The notes under the pieces are model-generated. The model was not told where the DNA came from, did not search any database, and saw only the letters and a list, made by a program, of their open reading frames with translations. Positions 49,238 to 62,900 of a stretch of DNA of 64,000 nt are shown here, piece after piece. Origin of the DNA: Dactylorhiza incarnata (lineage: Eukaryota > Streptophyta > Magnoliopsida > Asparagales > Orchidaceae). Location: NCBI GenBank assembly GCA_033032865.1, contig JAWHQI010000170.1, forward strand, positions 5,593,501-5,657,500. Direction: 5' to 3'. A program made the position numbers and the translations under genes. Positions within the stretch are counted from its first letter, which is position 1. Every line of letters begins with the position of its first letter.

Positions 49238-49600
49238 ATGATTACCGTCGGGGGGGGGGCTACGAGTGGCCGGAATGTCGAACATATCCATATAAGACTT
49301 TATAATGACGAGAAAATCAAAGCCGATGAATATGTATGTGGGGACATACAGATTAAAGAGCGAAAGTTGGGTGTCAATCTAATAACATTTCCTCTCGACA
49401 ATTTTGATATTATCTTGGGCATGAATTAATTGACGGAGCATCAAGTGACAATTGATTATGCCAAAAAAGAAATCACTTCTCGAAAATTAACTCAACACGC
49501 CTTTAAATTTCATGGTGAAGGCGGGATTATTCCAACAATATCAGCTCTAGAAGCCTGCAAGTTGTTAAAGGGTGGATGCATTTCTGTATATTTTCAATAC
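49238..49600 (+). pseudogene. Gypsy-type retropepsin (protease) fragment
   Basis: The frame encodes GVNLITFPLDNFDIILGMN, then an in-frame TAA (49427-49429), then LTEHQVTIDYAKKEIT. The LPLDxFDxILGMxWL block is diagnostic of Ty3/gypsy aspartic proteases (RVP_2 type). No RT follows; it is an orphan fragment. Confidence 0.75.
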
Positions 49601-49654
49601 ATAATTTATTTTGTTTAAACTGAAAAAAAAGTTTGAAACCCTTCAAATAATGGT

Positions 49655-50200
49655 GTATTAAAAAGCTCGAAACTCGAAAATCGCTCGAAAATCGTTCGAA
49701 TATTGAGCCGAATCGGAATCGGTTACAATTGATTCGACTCAATTTGAGTCGATTCAATTTGACTCGAATCTGATTTCGAGTCGATTTCGAGCCAGACTTG
49801 AATCGCTCGAAATATGATTCAAATCAACTCGAATTGATTAAAAATATTATGTATTTATTAATATATTATTATTTTAAAATAAAAAAGCACTAAATTTTAA
49901 ACCTAAAATCAAATATTGAAGGCTTTAAGTGTTTCATTTGCTAAATTAAATGTTTCCCAATTTAATTTCGAGCCAACTAGGAATAAAGAGAAAAAATGCT
50001 CAATTTCAAGCCAACTTGATTCGATTTCGAGCCAGCTCGATTCGATTCGAGCCGGCTCGGAATCGAGTCATTTCGAGTCGAGCCGGCTCGACTCGAAATC
50101 GATTTCGATTTCGAGCCGATTTCGAGCCGGGTTCGACTCGAAAATTTCGATTTCGAGCCGAGCCTAAATCGCTCGAACTCGACTCGATATCAGCCTTAGA
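49655..50200. repeat. TCGA-rich degenerate repeat region
   Basis: Two dense clusters of gattcgagtcg/gagccggctcga words in both orientations flank an AT-rich core (49830-49960). The right end reads (inward) taaggctgatatcgagtcg. The layout resembles the hAT-like element at 28139 (motif-packed ends, AT-rich middle), but I could not find a matching left end or target duplication. Confidence 0.45.
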
Positions 50201-50967
50201 CTCCGGGATGCAGAGGCAAAAAGTTCGCCGGGTATTTTGGGGGAGGGTTTCAAATATGAGATATTTTTTTATAGCAAAAATATTCAAAATTAATTTTTTT
50301 TAATAAAATGTATAAAATATTTTTGTGAACATTTTACAAAAATGCATAATTTTTTTATTCCCAATTTATCTAAAAGTGCATAATTTTTTGATTAAAGAAA
50401 AAATATAAGAGAATGAAATTAGTGAACCCATCAAATCAACCACGAATTAATCTGGACCGTGAAATGAATACTATCCATTTGAACTCAAATGGAACCGTAT
50501 GCATACTTGGGCATGTAGGAGCGAAATAATACTCCATATTAATTATTTATGCTATCTTCACAAAAGTATTTTATACATTCTTGTGTAAAAAAATTAATTT
50601 GAAATGCTTCAACACACAAAAAACTGATCATATTCGAAATAATTAAACTCATTATTTTATTATAGAGGCCTCCAAGCTTTTTAAAACCGAACCGCACAGG
50701 CCGGTCCAACCGCCGACCGGACCCCCACTAACAATATTCAATACTTTGGCATTCATTCCAAAAGTAAAGATTGCAATAATGCAGTTGCACTTACTCAGAA
50801 AACAATATGAAAAGCTCACAAATGAACTTCAAATATACTGCTGTACAACTAACTGCTACAAACAATACTGGGGTTTGCTGACCTCTAGTTGTTGCTGATT
50901 AGTAAGATCTGAAGGAAAACCTCTTCAAGACAGAATGATGTAATAAGATGCCGAATTGCCGAGAAAA

Positions 50968-53900
50968 TCAGTTCTGAACTTCTACTGAAGTCTGAGAAGT
51001 CGAGAAGCGTATTGTGATGAGGAAATAACATCGGTCCGACTCCCGGATGTAGCGCACTCCTCCATTCATTATCGCGAGGATTCTCCGGCACACGCTTAAT
51101 CCAAGACCTTCCTTAGTCGTCCAGCTTGAATTATTGAACATGTCTTGGACTACTTCGGTCGGCAATCCCTCACCAGGGCAAGCTAACCTGGTCAAAAGCA
51201 AGACAGAAAGGAGTTTGAGAGAGAGGACCACAAATCTTTTTAGCAGGGAAATTAAATATAGATGATAACTCAGACAATAACTGAGAAATAATTGGAGAAT
51301 GTGTGTGTATGCAAAAGTAACCATTTGATGTGCTAATAATATCCATCTTTTATTGCTCCGTATAATACGAAACGGAGAAACTTATTATATAAGAAATGAA
51401 AAAAAAAACGGGATACACATATTCTTACACGCTTCCGAGGGTTGGTTCCCTGGCTCTAAATGAAAGATCCAAAACCTAGAACACCAGTCTTCACTCCCTT
51501 ATATAGACGAGAGTGATCCAACATCAAATATTACCGAAATGGCAGCACTTGGAGAGGCATTTGTAGACCCAGAAGGTCATATTGTGTCAACACTCCCACT
51601 TCGAAAATTAACATTGCCCTCAAGGTTAAAGCCCGAAAGAGTCGTCAGCGTGCGGAAGAGAATCCAAGTCCACGAAGGTGGGATCATCATCTGCATCGAT
51701 AAGCAAGTGCAGTTCCAAGTTCCACGAAGGTCGTCGCAAAGAGAGCTGGCGGGAAGGTCGTCGCAAGGAGAGCTGGCGAGAAGGTCACGCTAGGATAGCT
51801 GGCGGGAAGAATTGTCATAGCGGGCCTGAGGCAGTGAACGCAGGATCCAGGCGAGAACTTCCTGTACGAATAGGTAAATATCAATAGATAGGGGGTAGAC
51901 CGGGTTGCGGGGGACTCACAATCCACGTGCCATGCCAGGAAAATTCCAGCCTAGCAGTGGCCTTGTCAATTCCATGAGCTGGGGTGTGGAGCAAACGTTT
52001 GATAACTCCCATTGCTAAAGCTCGATCGGCCCCGGCCTCCCAACCCTCCTACACAATCACTACTTTATCCTACTCGTGTGGCTCTACTAGCTCAGAACTG
52101 GGATCAGAATCCTCATCTAGAAGCAGATTCCGCGCGGGGCACTAGGCCGCCACGCGTCCTCTATCTTGGCATATGAAGCACTGGATTCCCCTGGGTTTGG
52201 GGGTCCCTGCAATGATTGCCTTACTTTTCGTATTTGTGGGGACATGACTAGAAAATGTAGTGGTTCTCTAATGGGAGGATTTCCTAGACATAGAACTATC
52301 GGGTTGTGACTTAAGTCGCATATGACCCATTGAACAAGTCCGTAGGTATTGCACAATTCTAAAGAGAGCTGAGAATATGCTCAATTGACTCCAGATGGTG
52401 GGGAATTAGTTTCTTATGAATCTACCGCTGTGTGCTCTTCATTTATATCACTCTTGACGATGAGTTCATCAAAGCGAGTTATATAGTTAGCTACAAAAAA
52501 GGTCCCCTGCTTCAAGACATAGAGCTGATAAAGGGTCCCTTGCCGTAAGACACAGCTGATCAAGGTGATGATTCTTGTATGAAGCTGGTACATATTTTTT
52601 TGATATCATTCCATCGGGTGATAGGATAGTAACTATCTCTATCTTGGGAATGTTGCCCATGTAATTTCATTATGACAAATCTCATTCGTCTCTCATCCTT
52701 CATTTCATACCACTCAAAATAGCGATTCATATCTAATAACAAGTCGCTGAAGGACTTCGGGTCTAATTGACCATCGAAGGAAGGAGGGTCGATACAGATG
52801 TGTCGAGCGATATCATCTCCAACATGACCTCTACATGGTTCAGAATAATCCCCATAATCATGCTCTTTACCGTAATCAAAGTGTGTTTGTGTGATATAAT
52901 GGAGGCCCAGGAAAAGTGACTGCACATTAATAGAAATTAAAGATTCACCATCCTGAGGTATACTTACACCAATCAAGGTATGCTTACGCCAATCAAGATA
53001 TGCTTATGCCAATCACATAGGAATTGGTTCCCCCTAAGGATCCCTCTCCAAGGAGATTTACAAACTCACTAAACATCCCTCTAAGACTCACTACTCCCCT
53101 TATATAGGGGAGGACTCGCTAGAGACTAAATTACCAAAATGCCCCTCGAGGGGGAAACATAAGGCGCGATATCCATGAAGGTTGACTGTCGAGTGTACTT
53201 GTATCAGTACCATGCTCCTTAAGATCGACCATGCTCTCAAGGGAGACTCTTGGCAGGGCTATCTTCGAGCTCAAGAGCCTCAAAATCGGCAAGGTGATGT
53301 CTTTGTCTTTGGCTCCGAGTTGCGGGAACAATTCTTTATTTCGGCATTTGTGAGTGGGAGTGCAAGGCTGCTTCCAGTGGAAATAGAAGCATGCATGCTG
53401 AGATCAAGTTACTCTTCGTGTGACAAACGGTGTAGTGGATTCGGCCTAGGAGGGGGAGGAGGAGGTTGCATAATGTCCAAGGTGTGGGCCTTCCTGCTGG
53501 TAAGTGGGAGGATAGGGTGCAGGTGATGGGAGAATTGTGGCAGTGGTTTATGGGGTTGGTAGCAGGGCGGGGAAATTCCCTAAAGAGCGTAGAACTCTTC
53601 TTCGACAAATCTGGCTTACTCCATGGCGCGAAAAAGAGCGTCCGGATTGAGGGCGCGAAGGTTTAGGCTATCGAAATGGCCAGCAAAGGACGTCGATCTA
53701 CGGGATGGCGAGCGGAACAAAATTAGGGAAAAGGAAGTTTTGTGTGGAAACCAGATGGAGGCCGTGGCCGACGACCGAGGAAGAAGGCGGGCGACACGGT
53801 AGGACGAACCAATTGATTAGGGCTCAGGAAATAAAAGATTGCACGTTAATAGAAATTAGAGATACACCCTCGTGAGGTATGCTCACGCCAATCACTTGGG

Positions 53901-56900
53901 AGCTGGCTCCCCCTAAGAATCCCTCTCGAAGGAGAGGTACAAAACTTACTAGACAACCCTTTAAGACTCACTACTCTCCCTTATATAGAGGAGAACTTGC
54001 TAGAGACTAAATTACAAAATATCTCTCGAGAGAGAGAAACATACATAAGACGCAATATCCTTAACGATTTACCGTCGTGCGTAGTTGTATCAGATAACAC
54101 GATCTATATGATAGGGGTATTGGGGTTGAGGCCGCACATCTGGAGGATGGAGGGGTCGTCCAAGGCCAGAGCCCCTACGACGATTATATATCGGCTCCAG
54201 TCTTCCTTGTAAGGGTGGGTTGGGAGCTTGCGCAGGAGGGTTTATGAACATAAGTCGTATTGCCCTTATATTTTAAGAATCCCTTCATTAAGAACTGTGT
54301 ATGTCCTAACGACTTTTCATGGACGGGCGTAGTGCGACAAGGATTCTATTATGGGCCGCTCATTCACGGGCCTAATCCCACCGGTCGAGCCACATAACAG
54401 GGTCGCGGCCCGCACACCCCAACCCATCACCGCATGCGTGTTCTCGGTGAGGTAGGTTGTTGAGGTCGGGTCTCGAACCCTTTACCTCCTTGATGAGAAG
54501 CACTTTACCCCTGTCCTCATCACCAACTGATCCGCAGCTCAGTTGGTGATGAGGGCAGGCGTTAAGTGCCTCTCATCAAGGAGGTAAATGACTCGAGACC
54601 CATATGTTATGGGCCACTCATTCAAGGGCCTAATCCCGCCGGTCAAGCCACATAATAGGGTCGCGGCCCGCACACCCCAACCCATCACCGCAGCGTGTTC
54701 TCGGCGTGGTAGGTTGTTGAGGCCGAGTCTCGAACCCTTTACCTCCTTGATGAGAGGCACTTAACGCTTTCCCTCATCACCAACTGATTTGCGCTTGCCC
54801 TCATCACCAACTGATCTGCGCTTGCCCTCATCACCAACTGATCCGCGGATCAATTGGTGATGAGGGAAATCACCAACTGATCCGCGGATCAATTGGTGAT
54901 GAGGGAAAGAGTTAAGTGTCTCTCATCAAGGAGATAAAGGGTTCGAGACCCGGCCTCAATAACCTACCGCGCCGAGAACACGCATGCGGTAATGGGTTAG
55001 GGTGTGCGGTATTGAAGACACTAATGCTGAATTCATTCCCTTGACAGAATCGAAGAAGACTGGTGAAGACAAAGACGAAGAAGCAGAAGTCGAAGCAATC
55101 TGAAGCATTTATGTGCCGCCTGCTTTTTTGTTATTTCCCATGTTTTTTCTTGCAAGTTCAATGTATTAGTCGACTAATATAAATATGTATCCATGCTTTG
55201 CTTAAAGTAATATGAATGAAGTTCTTCCCGTTTTCTCTTCTTCCACTTTTTCATTTGTTGTGATGTTGAATGTGATTACTCCAAGTTCTCTGTGATGCCT
55301 CTTATTCTTTCTATCTCCTACAGTGGTATCAGAGCGATTAGAGAGATAGTTTTTGAGTTGGTTGTGCCATCAGAGATGGATTTTTCTTTGATCATTTGAA
55401 ATTTTTTCATCACTTTGTGCATCTCATCTTCATCCTATGGCCACCTCAAATACCTCCCATATGTTCCAGTTCACGCAAAATGAGGTTCCCATTTTTGATG
55501 GAGAGTTCTACGACTTCTGGAGCACTCACATGAGACTCCTGCTACAATCACAAGGCCTCTGGCACCTTGTGTCTCGAAAGGAAGATGCAGCAACATCCAC
55601 GACCACATCCTCCAAAGGGAAAGAAGCTCCAGACGATGACAAACTCAAAGCTGCTGCTGAAGAAGCCAAGCTTGAAGCTAAGGCTCTGTTGCTCTTACAC
55701 CAAGGAGTGAGCAGAGATATATACCCAAGAATCATGGAGGCTGCCACAGCTAAAGAAGCATGGACAAGCCTCTATAATGAATTCCAAGGTTCAGAAAAAG
55801 TCACAGAGATTAAACTTCAGCACCAGTGGAAATTGTTTGAAAGCATAGCAATGAAGGAGAATGAATCCATTCGTGATTTTGTGTCACGACTCATGGGAAT
55901 TGTCAACCAAATTAGAAGCCTTGGAGATAAACTCAAGGACAAGAAAATTGCCCCCAAAATCCTACGTTGTCTTCCACCAAAATTTGACCCCATTGTTACT
56001 ACAATTGAAGAAACAAAAAACCTGAAGACTCTCAATCTCAGAGCTCATGGGTTCTCTTCAAGCACATGAAGAACGGCTAAAGAGGCCACATGAATCTCTA
56101 GAGCAAGCTTTTCAACTAAGAACTTCCCTCACTGGAAAACAAATTGGAGATGGATCTTTCTCTCAAAAAGGGAAAGAAAGGCAGGGAGACTTCAAAAGAA
56201 ACACTTCACCTGCCTGCAATTTGTGCAAGAATCCCAGCCATATTGTTGCTGAGTGCTTTCTCAAGTGCAAATGATGCAAACGTCCAACTCACATGGACAA
56301 AGACTGCTGGTATAAGGAAAAAGAAGAAAAGAAGGGCAGTGAAGAAGCAAATTACCTTGAGACCATTGAAATATTACTCATGACCCATTATGAGGAGAAG
56401 GAGCAGGCTCATGAGGTATGGTTCCTGGACAGTGGTTGCTCCAACCACAGGTCTCCTTTCAAATATATTTTTGCCCAGCTTAGTGAAGACAGTAAGTCAC
56501 AAGTTCTTCTTGGTGATGGAAAAACTCTTGCCATTGAAGGAACTGGCTCAGTGGCCATTCACACAAGCAGTGGAGAGATTACGATAATTGATAATGTTCA
56601 CTTCATACCTACATTATCACAAAACCTGCTCAGCGTTGGGCAACTCATGAAAAATGGGTATGATATTAACTTTCAACACAACAGTTGTCACATTCTAAGC
56701 CAACAGACAAATCAGTGCATTGCTTCAGTCAAGATGACCTCTAACAGAATGTTCCCTCTAAGGATGAAACCAGCAACCCATCATGCCCTCATTTGTAGCA
56801 CTGATATTGGTCGTTGGCATAACCGGCTTGCTCACCTAAACTACAAAGATATTCAATTCATGCAACAAAAGGGATTGGTAAATGGTCTGCCTGCACTCAA

Positions 56901-59900
56901 GACTGAAGAAACTCTCTGTGAAGATTGTGTTATGGGAAAGTGCCATAGACAACCTTTCCCAGATGCTGCCACCTGGAGGGCTGAGGAGCCTTTAGAACTT
57001 GTTCATGCAGACTTATGGGGGCCTGCTCCTACTCCTACAAAAGCAGGTATGATCTACTATTTATGCTTTATTGATGACTTTTCAAGATTTTCCTGGATTT
57101 TCCTACTACAAAAGAAATCTGAAGCACTTGCAAGGTTTAAAGATTTCAAAGCTCTGGTTGAAAAAGAGAGTGGGAGGTGCCTGAAAAGATTGAGGACAGA
57201 CAGGGGAGGGGAATTCACAGGAGAAGAGTTCTCAGACTACTGCCGACTGAATGGAATCCATAGAGAACTTACTTGCCCTAGAACCCCAGAGCAGAATGGT
57301 GTGGTGGAAAGAAAAAACAGAACCATCATGGAGAGAGTGAGAGCCATGCTTCTGCATCACAAGGTGCCTCCTGAGTTCTGGGGAGAAGCTGCACACACTG
57401 CTGTGTATATCCTCAAACAGATCTCCCTCCAGAAGCCTTGAAAATATGACACCCTATAAAGCTTGGTACAAGAAAAAGCCATCTGTTTCTCATCTCAGAG
57501 TGTTTGGGTGCCTTGCCTACAGACACATTCCAAAAGAAGGAAGAAAGAAACTTGACACAAGGGCAGAGAAAGGGGTTTTTCTGGGGTATAGTCAGCACTC
57601 AAAAGGGTACAGGTTCTACTGTCCTGATACTCAGAAGCTTCAAACTTCCAGAGATATCATCTTTGATGAGGAGACTCCTTGGCTTTGGGATCAGACCACT
57701 CTATCACAGAAATCTGTTGGGGTTGCTGAACTTACAGAACAGCCATCCTCCCCAATTCCTACACCAATTGGGGTTGCTGAACCTATGGAACAGCCATCCT
57801 CTCCAATTGTCCAACCAGATGATATTCCTACATCTGGATATGATACTGAATGTGGATCATCATCTCCCAAGAAGATAAGGTCCATAGAAGATGTTTATCT
57901 CAGAAGTGAAAGAGCCCTCCTCATCAAAGAAGAACCTGAAAACTTCAAAACAGCTGCCAACAATCCCATCTGGTGCAAGGCCATGGAAGAAGAAATGGAG
58001 GTGATTGAGAAAAACAAAACCTGGGAACTTGTCCCTAAACCTGAAAACAAAAATGTCATTGGACTCAAATGGGTGTTTAAAGTCAAGTATAATGAAGAAG
58101 GAGAGGTAACCAAGTATAAAGCCAGGATTGTGGCTAAGGGATATGCCCAAAAGGAGGGGATTGACTTCAATGAGACCTTTGCTCCAGTCGTCAGGATGGA
58201 TAGTATAAGAGCCCTCATTGCTGTTGCTGCCCAGGACTGCCTTACTATCCATCAACTTGATGTTAAGGCAGCTTTTCTCAATGGAGAGATTGAGAAGGAG
58301 GTATATGTATGCCAGCCAGAAGGATTTATTAAGCAAGGGGAAGAGGAGAAGGTGTATCTTCTGAAGAAGGCACTGTATGGCTTAAAGCAGGCCCCCAGGG
58401 CTTGGAACCACAAAATCGACAGCTACCTCACCAGAAATGGGTATGTTAGAAGTCTCAATGAACCCTCCCTATACACAAAGAACTTTGAGAACAATCAGTT
58501 CTTGTTTCTATGCCTTTATGTGGATGATCTCATCTTCATTGGATCTACCCCAGAAATTGTTCAAGACTTTAAAGAAACGATGAAGAGGGAATATGAAATG
58601 AGTGACCTTGGAGAGATGAGGTATTTCATTGGACTTCAAGTCAAGCAAAGTCCAGAAAAGATCTTTCTTAATCAGGAAAGATACATTGAAAAACTCTTGG
58701 AAAAATATAAGATGACAGACTGCAATCCCGTCTCTACTCCAATGGTTACAGGAACACGACTAAGATGTAAAGACCAAGCAAAGCCTGTACCTGCTGAAGA
58801 TTACAGAAGCCTTGTGGGTTCTCTCATCTATCTCACCAACACCAGGCCAGACATAGAGAATGCCGTTAGTATCCTGTCCAGGTTCTTATCTCATCCCAGC
58901 TCAGAACATCTCATCACTGCCAAGAGGGTTCTCAGATATCTGAAGGGCACAAAGGAGTTTGGGTTAACACATAAGAAGGAAGAAAACTCTGTTCTTATTG
59001 GATACACAGACAGTGATTGGGGAGGATATGTCGATGATAGATGGAGCACAAGTGGGTATGTCTTCATTCTAGGAAGCAAGCTTATCTCTTGGTCATCCAG
59101 AAAACAAAAAATTGTGGCTTTGTCATCCGCCGAGGCTGAATATGTGGCTGCGTGTAGTGCTGCAAGTGAAGCGGTTTGGCTACAAAAGCTGTTCCAGGAT
59201 TTGTGTGTGAATACAAATGGAGAAGGTACTGTGTTATGGTGTGATAATGTTGCTGCCATAGGAATAACCAAAAATCCTGTGTTTCACAATCGAACAAAGC
59301 ATATCGACCTCAGGTTTCATTTTCTTAAAGACCTTGTGGCAAAGAACTTGATCAAAATGCAATTCTGTCCCACCAACAAACAGGTTGCAGACATTCTTAC
59401 CAAGCCTCTACCTGTTGGGCCTTTCTCTAGTATCAGATCAAAGCTTATCTCAGTTGATGATTCAGCATTATGGGGGGGGGGGGGGGGGGGGGGGGTATTG
59501 AAGACACTAATGCTGAATTCATTCCCTTGACAGAATCGAAGAAGACTGGTGAAGACAAAGACGAAGAAGCAGAAGTCGAAGCAATCTGAAGCATTTATGT
59601 GCCGCCAGCTTTATTGTTATTTCCCATGTTTTTTCTTGCAAGTTCAATGTATTAGTCGACTAATATAAATATGTATTCATGCTTTGCTTAAAGTAATATG
59701 AATGAAGTTCTTCCCGTTTTCTCTTCTTCCACTTTTTCATTTGCTGTGATGTTGAATGTGATTACTCCAAGTTCTCTGTGATGCCTCTTATTCTTTCTAT
59801 CTCCTACATGCGGGCCCCGGCCCTGTTATGTGGCTCAACCGGGGTTCAAAACCTGAATGAGCGGCCCATAACATAAAAGTGCACTTTTATATTATGGGTC

Positions 59901-62900
59901 GCTCATTCACGGGCCTAATCCCGCCGGCCGAGCCACATAACAGGGTCGTTGCCCGCACACCCCAACCCATCATCGCATGCGTGTTCTCGACGCGGTAGGT
60001 TGTTGAGGCTGGGTCTCGAACCCTTTACCTCCTTGATGAGAGACACTTAACGTCTGCCCTCATCACCAACTGATCTGCGGCTCAGTTGGTGATGAGGGCA
60101 GGCGTTAAGTGTCTTTCATCAAGGAGGTAAAGGGTTCGAGACCCGGCCTCAACAACCTACCGCGCCGAGAACACGCATGCGGTGATGGGTTGGGGTGTGC
60201 GGGTCGCGGCCCTGTTACGTGGCTCGACTGGCGAGATTAGACCCGTGAATGAGCGGCCCATAATATAAAAATGCCTCTCATCAAGAGGTAAAGGGTTCGA
60301 GACCCGGCCTCAACAACCTACCGCGCCGAGAACACACATGCGGTGATGGGTTGGGATGTGCGGGCCGCGACCCTGTTATGTGGCTCGACCGGCGGGATTA
60401 GACCCGTGAATGAGCGGCCCATAACAGATTCCTAAGTGGATCTAGGCCACATCAATCCTAGTGGTAAGGATTCCAACTTGTCCTCTGAGGTCATCATATT
60501 GTTCTCTAAGTTCATCAAGTTCTGTATACATTTGGTTGAAGCAGCCAACCAAATTTTCTTGAAAATCAACCTCAACATATTGGTGTTGGAACTACTCACA
60601 TGACCATCCGAGGGAACGAGTCATGTGATAATACTTCTAAACACCTTTCCACTATACAACATGCAAATGATCCTTGTCTTTGATACCAAATTTGATGTAG
60701 GATATTGTGCCGTAAGGGAACTCTAATGAATTGGTGTTACTGAAGTGTCATGAGGGATCTAAGAATGATTGAGATGCACAACCAAGCATCCGTCAATTAA
60801 TTACAATAAATGATTAAATTAGTAAAGATGTTCGCAATCAAAATACAATTGAGATTAGAACAATAAATAAGCTATCATTTCAATTGTTCTAATCTCAATT
60901 GAAGACGGTGAGACTTGGAGTAAGGCTGGGTTAGGACATCACAGGAAGATCACCAAAGCAAGAGAAACATCACTGCAAAAGGTTCTCGATCCTGCTTCGA
61001 ACCGCAAGTATTGATGGAGCAAATGGAAGATCAACAGAGCAAAGCAAAGATCACATAAAAGATCATTGATAATTGTTGAAATTGTCTACCAGTAAATAAC
61101 ACAGGTACAGCAGACCAACCCAACTGCCAGTAATAATGTTGTTACACAACCACCAGAACTTCAATCCATGGAACTTCAGGAAGCAGCAGGGAAGAGAACA
61201 CATTCAAAACTAGTGTACCATTAAATACCCATGCAAACTTTTACAAAAAATTTATAAAAAACTTCTAGTATAATACATATAAAACAAAACAATAACCGAG
61301 AAAGTTAACTTCATATTCCAGATTAATTTCAACGTAGACAGTTTATATTCTACTATAGACTTTAAATTTTGCATCTTATAGGCATAAGCCAAAATAAAAA
61401 TAGGGAGTTGTTAAAGGCACCGTAGTTTTGGCTAGTCGCACCGCAATTTCTCCTAATTTAACCTTAAAATTACTCGTCCAAAAATACTAATGGCACCGCA
61501 CTAACTCGCACCGCACTAACTCGCACCGCACTAGCTTGAAAACTAAGTTTATTGCACGGCAATGGTGAACCGTAGCTATCTTGGGCGGATGAGGTTGACA
61601 TGGCGACTTCGGCCCGGCGTGAGCGCGATCTGAACGGCCTATTGCTACCTTCGGATGGCAGCAGTTGCTTGAGGGCAACGTCCTTGCCCTGCCGGTTGAA
61701 CGCCGGGGGACGGAGGGAGACACACCAATGCAGGAACCGAGCGACCCGCGTCTGCCCAACGGTATGTCCGCAGTTGATGTTTGTATCAATGTGCAGCATT
61801 TTCCATTCCAAACCGTGCCCAGGTTGGGGGGGGGGGGGGGGGGGGGGGGGGGGAGGTTCCTCTTCCAGGGGTGTTGGACCCTCCTTGCTCCGCAAATAGC
61901 ATACCAGGTGTTTGTGCAAATGTCCCTTCCAATTCTCCTAAGGTGGAAACTGCAAGCCACCGTCGCAGCCCTTCCGCTAGCTCTGCATTGGACCCCAATG
62001 GCCAACGGCCTTCGGAGCCTCCCCACTCCTCCCCCGGCTTGGCGTCTGCAAACCTTCATCGGGTTTGAGGATGTGGTTGGTCTTGGCGATGTTCTCCCGG
62101 ATCCAACCGGATGGGATGGGGTATTGCAGGGTGGCCCTTGGTTCATCAATGGATTCCTTATCGGATTTGACGCATGGTCGCCGTCATTTGATCCTTCCTC
62201 CTTATAAGGTTTCTCCAACATTGCTCGAAATGCTGCCAAAGTAGGGAAGCCGTTATGGATTGATCTTGTGAAACTGTTACCGGCCGGTGTTCGGGTAATT
62301 AGCAAATTCAAAAATTTCTTTCAAGAAGTGGAATACGAAGGGCTTCCCTCGATCTGCTTTCAATGCGGTTGCGTTGGGCACTCGGTTGGTGAGAAATCAT
62401 TAATTTCGGTTACGTATATTTTTCCATTAAACATATTTGAATGTTGATTTTGAATTGCTTTGATTTTTATAGGAGCATGGTGATCACAGAGATTTGGACA
62501 ACATATTTAATGGCTTTTTGTAGCAAGTATTTTGCCCATTTGGTGGATATTCATGTTGTAATTCAATGAAAACCTTTTTTTATTCAAATTTTAAGTGTGG
62601 TGTCTTTATCTCAATTGCGGTGCGATTAACATTTCTGGGTGTCTTTAACAATATGTGAAAATGTGCGGTGCCTTTAACAAAGCGGTGCGTCTAGCCAAAA
62701 GTACGGTGCTCTTAACAATTCCCTAAAAATATAACTTTAACTTCCAATGTTTATAAAAGTTATCTTAAATCAGAAAGACCTATTGCTAATAGCTTCCCAA
62801 GGAAATTGTAATCATTGCAGTTAAATGACTGAGGTACAGTTTGATGTTGCCATGCTTCCGTAAAAGAAATACAATCCTAATGCACTCATGAAAAGTTTAA

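Larger units (their letters stand above)
55010..59808 (+). mobile_element. Young Ty1/Copia retrotransposon, 313 bp LTRs
   Basis: LTRs lie at 55010-55322 and 59496-59808 and differ at about four positions by eye. The 5 bp duplication tgcgg (55005-55009 and 59809-59813) is perfect, and the joined flanks rebuild the SINE sequence gtgtgcgggcc. The primer site TGGTATCAGAGC (55324-55335, initiator-Met tRNA) is perfect. The polypurine tract has become a run of 24 G (59472-59495). LTR ends are TATTG...CTACA, not the usual TG...CA at the left. It is inserted opposite to the phytochrome gene. Confidence 0.93.

Noticed and set aside
60073..60150. Possible tRNA gene with B box gggttcgagaccc
   Set aside because: The same block occurs in all SINE copies of the cluster and is followed by the SINE body rather than a tRNA acceptor stem.
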